DNA from: Galerina marginata
Taxonomy: Eukaryota > Basidiomycota > Agaricomycetes > Agaricales > Galerinaceae
Length of the DNA: 64,000 nt
Direction: 5' to 3'
Assembly: GCA_023014335.1 (NCBI GenBank)
Contig: JAECYW010000024.1
Span: 992,001 to 1,056,000, forward strand
Within the stretch, counting starts at the first letter, position 1. The number at the start of each line of letters is the position of its first letter. This document shows positions 57,379-64,000 of this stretch, piece by piece. The notes under the pieces were generated by a model. That model searched no databases. It was not told the origin of the DNA and saw only the letters and a program-made list of their open reading frames with translations. A program made the translations under genes and the position numbers.

Positions 57379-59108
57379 ATGAGCTTGCTGGTCACTCTTT
57401 TCGGTGCTGGACTATTAGGCGCCGTCTTCAACGCCTTGTCCGTTAATTTCATCTCGTGGACTCGAAATCTCCTGGCTAACAGTTGTTCGAACATTACAGT
57501 CTGGTAGCACTGGTTTGTGTGCAGGGATATCGCTATTATCTCATATTTCCCAATGACTACATGGTCCTCAAGATATTTGTATTTTCTTTTTTTAGCCGCC
57601 AGGGTTGCGAAGGAACTAACGAAAAATGTTTTTGTCAGGTTGCCTGGGCCATGTAAGTAAAATCTTCGAAACAGAAATTCGTTAATATGATTTGAACGAC
57701 ATTCAGAGGGCTGCAGATCTTCAATTTGTTGGTTTTCCATGCTTATATTTCTCTGCGATGTCAACTAAACGAGGTTACCTAGGTTTATTCAAACGGCATC
57801 GATCTACCACTACGTTATCGTGTCTTTTGGGAATTATGACAAGCTTCTTGCGGTAATATGGTATTTTGAATGTTTCATCTTCATCAATATTCGACGTGTT
57901 TATGTCAATCTACCAGGGTCTGGCCATTGTACTTAGGCCTAATAGCGAGTTTCATCGCAATTTTTCTTTTTGAAGTGGCCTGACGTTCTCGAAGGCATTC
58001 GCTGCATGCAGCGTTCAGTTGTACTACGCCTATCAAACCTTTGGCCGTAAATTTATTTTCCCTCGATGAGCAGTTATATTCACCGCTAATACTCCTGCGG
58101 AAATTTAGTTAGCGGCCGAAACTGCTATATTGTAGGAATAATTGTACGAGATTTCTCAAGCCATGAATTGCGCGCAATTAAATAGTTATCTAGGTGATTT
58201 TGGCGCTCACTGGACTTGGTAAGGAACGACAGACACTTATATCGTGACTTTGATTGGACGTATCGTAGGGATGTGTACTGCAGTCATAATCCTCGCATTA
58301 ACATCGTATAAGGACTTCGCCACACTTGAAGGCTTATCGGTCAGTTTTTTGTCAAAGTACGCATTTCTTTCCAGTTAAACGTCTGTACCAGTGGCTTGTT
58401 CAGGCTTGGCTCTGCGTGGACGGCACCTGCGACTTTCTTATTGCAGTAGTTCAAGTTTATTACTTGTATCGCCGGCGCTGCGGGCTTCCAAAGTCAGTCA
58501 ACCTTATTTTTCTGATTGTGACGAGGGATCTCCAATTGTCTTTTATTATCCTCAGCACCATACGATTTATAAACAAGCTTATTTTATACTTTATTAGCAC
58601 CGGGCTTCTAACAAGGTAGGACGGTCTCCAATTTCACAACAATCAACTCATTTTGTTGAGTTCAGTGTTCTGGTTATGTTCGAAGTCATCTCGGTAGCGC
58701 CCTTTGGAAACTCGTCTCGAAAAATGGCCAATAATTTGTACCTACAGTTTGTGGTGTGGGGCTTTAATTTTGCTCATGTCTTCCTCAGCTACCAGATGGG
58801 TTCAAGTAAGTCTTATCGTTCTGCCAATATTATTCGGTAATATAATTTGTTTCAACAACCAGTCCATACGATGTCTTTCTTAGCGAAGTACGCGAGCTTT
58901 AAGCAATATTTTTTGTTAATTTCGGCTGAGAAACTATTTCAGTTTAGATGCAAGGCAGAAATTATCCCCTACTGCTCGTGGAACGACCTCGGACAATGGC
59001 TCCGGCGGCAGTGCTACTAGTGAAAGTACTGGAGAGTGGTCACTCAGAGTAAGCCGTGATCGCGTACGTAAACTTCCTCTAATTCTATTCCCCATTTATC
59101 TGATTTAA
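57379..59108 (+). CDS. DUF6534-like 7-TM protein
   Basis: Agaricomycete multipass protein of unknown function, receptor-like topology. Many short exons can be threaded with frame kept: GAGLLGAVFNA, then VCVQGYRYYLIFPND, VAWA, TASIYHYVIVSFGNYDKLL, VQLYYAYQTFG, LSGRNCYIVGII, LALTGLGM, SYKDFATLEGLS, WLVQAWLCVDGTCDFLIAV, NKLILYFISTGLLT, and a C-terminal SFLANLDARQKL. The order and motifs (YHYVIVSFGNYD, SGRN.YIVGII, NTGLLT-like, LDARQKL) match the family whose C-terminal domain is DUF6534. About ten introns; joints near 57680, 57860 and 58620-58830 are the least certain, and exon lengths were not summed. The tail is Ser/Gly-rich. Mostly or wholly intact. Confidence 0.7.
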
Positions 59109-60900
59109 GACCCCCTCTACTATCAGAATTTTGAGCCAGATGTAATCAGGACAACAATTTTAGGCCCCCTAGAGTACAGTAGCACGGAACTTGGGCAGGT
59201 GAACCACGGCCATTTTGCGTTGTCTCCTTCGGCCAGAGGAAATCCTGCCCGATAGGTTGCGTGCATGCGCTTGGGCACATTCGTGCAAAGTCGCGTTCCA
59301 CGGAGGCTTGCGCCATTGTGGACCCTTAGTGACGAAAGCGGTTCATCTTTGTCTGTAGCTTAGAACAGGGCATTTTTTGGCTGGTAGCGCTCAATTTGAT
59401 AGCAGTGACTATGTCTCACGTTTTACAGGGCGAAGGAGGTAGAACTATAAAGAAATAACTTGGCAAACAACGGAAGTGGCGGGTAACTTCCGTGATGCAT
59501 TGATGGGATTACAATCATTACATAAGCGCGGTTCGGTTACCGTTCCCTTTCCCGAAACTTCAACCAACTTGAAGTATTTCGAGGACTTGTTCTGATTTCC
59601 CCTCCGTTTCCCGTTCTATAAGCTAGCTTCGAAGCTTCGATTTAGGAATGATATAGTGAGTGTTATAATAAATCTCGCTTTCCGAAGTCAATATTTCAAT
59701 ATCCGTTTTAGTTCTCCGAGTCACGACTGCGACAACTCACTCGTCGCCAGCTCTTTTCACCTTTGTTCCTGGTGGTTGCTAGTTGAAGATGGACCTACAG
59801 TATTGGTGTTAAGACTGCTCGCGCTCTCACTCCCCCTTGTCACTACGACGCTCTCTCTTTGCTTACGGCCACAACCCCTTTGAAGCCTGCCCACCACTGC
59901 TCTCCACAACTGCTGCGAAGACGGTCGATAACCGCCCTGCTCGGCCTTGACGTCTCTGACACTGCCCATGTTCTTACCCAGTCCAGGGTCCGTCTCCTTA
60001 ATCACTCTAGATATGGTTGATATTGCCCAGCGTCTTACTGCCAAGTAGCATCCCGCTTCCGTACCATGCCTGATCCCTTCCACATCCGCCTTGTCCACCG
60101 GCCTTGATTCCAGAGTCATTCACCCAGAAAATTTCAACCTCTGAATCTGGCTGGTGCACCCCATCATTACTCTACTGAATTGCCGTAGCTAACGCAGCCC
60201 AGCATCCGCTTCAGTTGTGTGGCCGAATTCGTCGACTGCCCCACCATTCCCGCCACCACCTCCTCAGTTTTCGGGTTTACAGGTTATGCCTCACTGAAAC
60301 CCTAATGCCTAGGGTCTGTTTGTCCGAGCACTGACGACATGTTGAAAGTGCCTACTATCACGCAGCATGTAGTACTATTCGCCGATTGCGAATTGATAAG
60401 AGTTGATCAGATATTGGCAGCCGTGTTTTACACCTGGGGACGGCGATTGCGAGCGTCTGCGATGGTCAGCATTGGAACACCAGTGCCGCACTGTGAGCCG
60501 CAGGCTCTATTTCATTGCCTGAAGGACGTTTATCTTCCAAGTAGAGTCTTAGAAGTTGCCGAATTAGGGTGGTACCCGTTGGATTGCTCCCTTTTGTTTT
60601 ACATAGCTTTTGTGAGCGTCAACCTTTCTAACCGTCCCTTGAGGTCTAACCGTAGCTTTCAGTTCTTTAGCTCTTGTTGTAGTACAAATACAAGCCGCTG
60701 CTTGCCTTGAATGTTTCGTAATCAACGTTTAAGGAAAAGATATACGCCCAGTCACGCCAATACACCAATAATTAGAAGCCAAAGAGAAGGCTCTCCGTTG
60801 TCCTAGTCCTAGCATGGATTACGGTGATTTCTTCCTGTTCTTGACATCGTCTTATTTACTCGAAGTTTAAACTTTTCTCCTAGCTCCTTGTCGCGGCCGC
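59109..60900. other. Intergenic, no gene recognised
   Basis: Short ORFs at 59757-60119 (-) and 60339-60710 (+) lack recognisable motifs. No repeats seen. Confidence 0.45.
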
Positions 60901-61110
60901 GACTGCATCGCTCTTCATAAAGGTTCCGACTTCTCCAAATGACGGAGTACCCCCCGCCAATCGCCACATTTTTCGGCGTCCTCTCCCCGTGCTGGTGACG
61001 ATACAATTTCCACCACAACCGCTCCAAGCAACTCACACGAAGCTTGTCAAGGCGTTCATCCTCAACGGCATCGTGCTTCAATCGGGAGCAAGTTTTACCA
61101 GTAAAACTAT
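60901..61110 (+). pseudogene. Relic of a PQ-loop gene
   Basis: Matches exon 6 of the PQ-loop gene (about 54510-54700): GACGGAGTACCCCC, CCACATTTTTCGGCGTC, GATACAATTTCCACCACA and AAGCTTGTCAAGGCGTT align with their counterparts, but indels break the frame. The PQ dipeptide region has become PPQPLQATHTKLVKA. No other exons nearby. Confidence 0.75.
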
Positions 61111-61866
61111 TCTTTTCGTGCCGAGGATTGTATTCTTGGCGATACCTCCTGCCTCGGGGATAAACTATTGCTGCCATCCAATGAAGTTTTCATGGTTCGA
61201 GCTTCCAATTAACGATGATGTTAAGCCAATAGGTTGTGCGTCACCATATTCGATGTCGTCGAATAATCCTCAAGCGATCACTGTTGTCTGAAGGAAACAT
61301 TGCGGCGGATTATGAGAAGGAACCTGTGAGCATGGAACCAGAGAAACGATTGCCGGTTGGCTAGATCTGCCGTTCTTTCTTTACAGTTTCAGTTTCAGTT
61401 TTGACTGGAGCCTGACTGTAGCTTTTGCAAAAATTTAGGATCAGAATGACTCTTCGTATCAGTCTCAGTCGTCTCAGAATACCGCACTGTATCTTAATCA
61501 AAGTCGTCCGAATCCCACTTGCCAGGTAATTGAATCCCTCTCCACTTCCTACAGTTTTTCCCGCAAGCTTTCGAACCTCTTCATCAACATTCCGGGCAGT
61601 TCTTAGTGCGTGCTTTGCCTTTATTGTATTAAATTTTATTCTGACATTTCTGACATTATGCTAGCATTCGAATGTGTAGGTGAGGGCAAACCTACGTCCC
61701 AAATCTGTTATTTCTCCATTACGTTAATTTTCATTTATAACGTCTGAAATTAGTGTGAAGAGTGAGTACTACTTGTCATTAACCCCGTACCCTGGCGTAA
61801 ATGCCCAGACCGCGCTACTACATACAACGAGTAGTCGACGAAGTACAATCTACATCAACTATGCGG
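61111..61866. other. Intergenic spacer
   Basis: Nothing recognised between the PQ-loop relic and the next stop codon. Confidence 0.45.
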
Positions 61867-63471
61867 TTAAATATGAGGAAGAGATGAGGTCCAATCCAGC
61901 ACTTCCAATGCTGCTTGCGGGAGGTCCCTAAGAGAAATAAATGCCTCTAGTAGGATGGCAAATCTCGCGACGAAGTAAATGGGGAGCATCGCGGTGATCA
62001 GCGATGGCATGAACTCTGCAAGCCGAGACCTTATTAATTTAAATTTAAAGGGGAAGTACTCTCCTAGAATCAACAGGAGAATACTCCCTAAGCCAATGGC
62101 TGGTACAATTGTCATAACAGCAGAGGAGGTACGCCAGATAATGACTTCAATGGTTGATGGGAAGGGAAAATTCCAGGCGGCACAATGGATAATCCCGAAA
62201 GCTATGCCGCAAATGGGAAGTAGGACGAGTAACTTGTACCTTGCCTCTTTATTGGGAGCATATGCGTAGAATGTCGTGAGACGTATCTTTCCTTCAGGAT
62301 TCACCTTGGTGTTATCGTTATCTGTTTCCCCCATTCTGCGTACAAAGGAAATAAATTCGAAAATCGGCCAGCGAAAGAAAATACCAGAAATTGCTTGCTT
62401 CGTTTGACTAGCGAAATGCCTGATATCGCGGGTGATGAGAGGAAGCTCCATATCCTTGTCTATCAATTGAGGTAACATCAATAAAGGTCATTATAAGGTA
62501 CATATATACTGACCCTCAGAAATGGTTCTATCTCCAAAGGTCGGCCTGACTTGGGCCTGGAAAGCTATGAAGGCGCTAAAGTTCAATGTTACTGTAGCCA
62601 GACCAGCTTAGCCTACTCACCATTTAAACTCACAGAGCCTCTCTCACTTCCTTCTTTAGAAGTCAGTGTTGTGGATCTAGTTGGCCGCAAGAGGTCGACC
62701 CGGACAGTGGTTGTAACATTAAGGGGTTTATTCCACCAAAATGCGTACATAATCACATTGAGGGCAGAAAGAGCGAGCGTCATGAGCTCCAGTTTGGTAA
62801 TATCGAGATGTCGGACCTTCCGTTGGATACACTGTAAAATGAACCAAGTAATTTGAACGACGACAAAACCCTTCGAAAATCCGTCTCCCTTGCTTCGGTC
62901 CTGGATTTCGCTTTCTGAAATCTTTGGCATAATTACTTCCTTTTTTTCGAGAAGATCCCACAATGCTTGGGGCACGAGAACACCGGCTTCGTGCCCTCCG
63001 TCGTAGAGTACAAAACCGCCCATCTGAATGAAATAACCATGCGTCGTTGTCCACTCCGAATCATATTCTGAAGGAATATTAGCCACATTTTCTCTGTACA
63101 CTTTAGCTCCACTCACTCCTGAATTTTTTGGCCAAATGACGAGCCCCGTACCACTGACTTGCTGCCCAATATACAATGACCTCGGGTGATATGACCGACC
63201 AGAACATGAGTTCCAGTCGTTGAAGAGAATCCCTCCAGGGTCCTTCGTCAGGAGCCAAGATGTTGGGATGGACAGATACCCAGGAGCTAGCGAAGATTGT
63301 CGCCAGGCAGCTCCATAGGATGTCCCATGTTGACCGAGTGTTTGGGCAGATAGGCTCCGGCGGAAAACCGGCAACGGTTTCTGTTTGACGCGAGAACAGG
63401 TCGGGGAGTGGAGAGGCGACGATGTAGACAAAAAATTGGAAAAGGTAGAGAGTAATCCGGATAAATGACAT
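61867..63471 (-). CDS. Multipass membrane protein of an Agaricomycete-wide family
   Basis: Four exons (63471-63117, 63067-62621, 62564-62514, 62459-61867) encode 481 aa. Residues 1 to about 22 are hydrophobic and signal-like. Then comes the hallmark block STWDILWSCLATIF and WVSVHPNI, followed by SPEVIVYWAASQW, WTTTHGYFIQMGGFVLY, ISESEIQDRSKGDGFSKG, TWFILQCIQRKVRHLDITKLE and ALNVIMYAFWWNKPLNV. The last exon has several hydrophobic helices. This family is abundant in mushroom genomes and has no assigned biochemical role. Intact. Confidence 0.85.
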
Positions 63472-63634
63472 AGTGGTGGGTGAGCAGGTAGTGTAGGAAA
63501 GGTTCGCTTTTCTTATAAGATAGTAGTAGAAGCTAGTGTGCGTGTTAATATGAACCCACTAAAGAGGAGGATGCTACCCAAAACATGCGGTAATGTTGTG
63601 CTTTGGAAATCGGTAACTCTGAAGATAACGTTGA
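63472..63634. other. Spacer
   Basis: Short spacer; includes the presumed upstream region of the membrane protein gene. Confidence 0.4.
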
Positions 63635-63960
63635 TTAATGCAACACGTTGGGACTAAGTCCTTCCTGGCTGAATTGTCGCTTGGATACACCCATGCCTAG
63701 TTGCATAATGAAGAATCCCACGTTGAATATACGATCTTCGATCTGGTTTGGATCTGGTTCTTTGGGATATACATAGCACAATCTTTTTCCCTCATAGAAG
63801 CGAGCGTCTACGTTGGGGTGTGAAGCCTGCTCCAAGAAAGGTAATAGAAGTCGGGGCCTGGGAAGTCATTGGCGAGAAACCCTTACCTGAGTCTCGAATG
63901 GGATGTCATTTCTCACTCTGATGGCTAGAATTCAGAATAGCAGCTCCACGGAAACTGGGG
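63635..63960 (-). CDS. 3' end of an unrecognised gene, cut by the window edge
   Basis: The last exon would encode EQASHPNVDARFYEGKRL and EPDPNQIEDRIFNVGFFIMQ to a stop at 63635. Upstream a stretch reading RVRNDIPFETQ ends at a GTAAGG donor near 63889, so a short intron probably separates the two. The composition is protein-like, but I do not recognise the family. The start lies outside the window. Confidence 0.35.
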
Positions 63961-64000
63961 TGCTCTCGATACCTATCGCTTACAAGTAGGATGCGTATGT

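Noticed and set aside
57379..59108. Calling the DUF6534 gene a pseudogene because of stops in long frames
   Set aside because: The stops fall in segments with intron ends, and nearly all family motifs join in frame after splicing.

Overview
The window is nuclear DNA of a mushroom-forming basidiomycete (Agaricomycetes). Genes are broken by many introns of about 50 nt with GT...AG ends. The gene content is typical of that class: a GH53 galactanase, an AA9 lytic polysaccharide monooxygenase with a CBM1, compact NACHT NLR proteins, an F-box protein, a PQ-loop protein, a DUF6534-like 7-TM protein and a 7-TM paralogue cluster. Exon boundaries were set by hand from splice signals, frame and similarity between paralogues. 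For most of the main genes (not for the DUF6534 gene or 7-TM copies 1 and 2) I checked that summed exon lengths are divisible by three.

Layout. 1.9-3.2 kb: secreted GH53 galactanase (-). 4.3-5.6 kb: F-box-like protein (-). 6.1-9.0 kb: NLR with MLKL-like N-terminus, P-loop and TPR-type C-terminus (-). 9.6-22 kb: three NACHT paralogues on the minus strand (A, B, C); A and B sit in a tandem duplication that includes flanking DNA. 22.4-32 kb: array 1, four tandem cassettes. 32.3-34.9 kb: a fourth NACHT gene (D) and a relic of another. 35.3-42.8 kb: array 2, three more cassettes. 43.5-45.0 kb: AA9-CBM1 LPMO (+). 45.2-51.5 kb: three 7-TM paralogues (-). 51.6-53.4 kb: two transposase-free inverted-repeat elements. 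53.7-55.3 kb: PQ-loop protein (+). 57.4-59.1 kb: DUF6534-like 7-TM protein (+). 60.9 kb: PQ-loop relic. 61.9-63.5 kb: multipass membrane protein (-), followed by a gene cut by the window edge.

The standout is in 22.4-42.8 kb. No credible protein genes are found in the cassettes. Instead they hold about 23 copies (plus one remnant) of a 100-130-nt imperfect hairpin in three related types (I, II, III). Each copy has a closing helix P1 of about 7-15 bp, a conserved 5' loop strand, a P2 helix made by TTTTC-TGG pairing with CCA(C/T)GAAAA, and an apical P3/P4 hairpin. P1, P3 and P4 keep pairing through compensatory changes between copies. The 3' strand of the large internal loop, about 16-28 nt between the conserved GAAAAT and the 3' arm of P1, differs in nearly every copy, even where the flanks are almost identical. 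This is a constant RNA scaffold carrying a hypervariable presented segment, guide-like in layout, that I cannot match to a known RNA family. Each cassette starts with a conserved AT-rich leader. Both arrays start a few hundred bases from the start codon of a NACHT gene on the opposite strand (C and D), so a NACHT-plus-array module appears duplicated. What the RNA does is unknown; a functional link to the NLRs is inference from position only.
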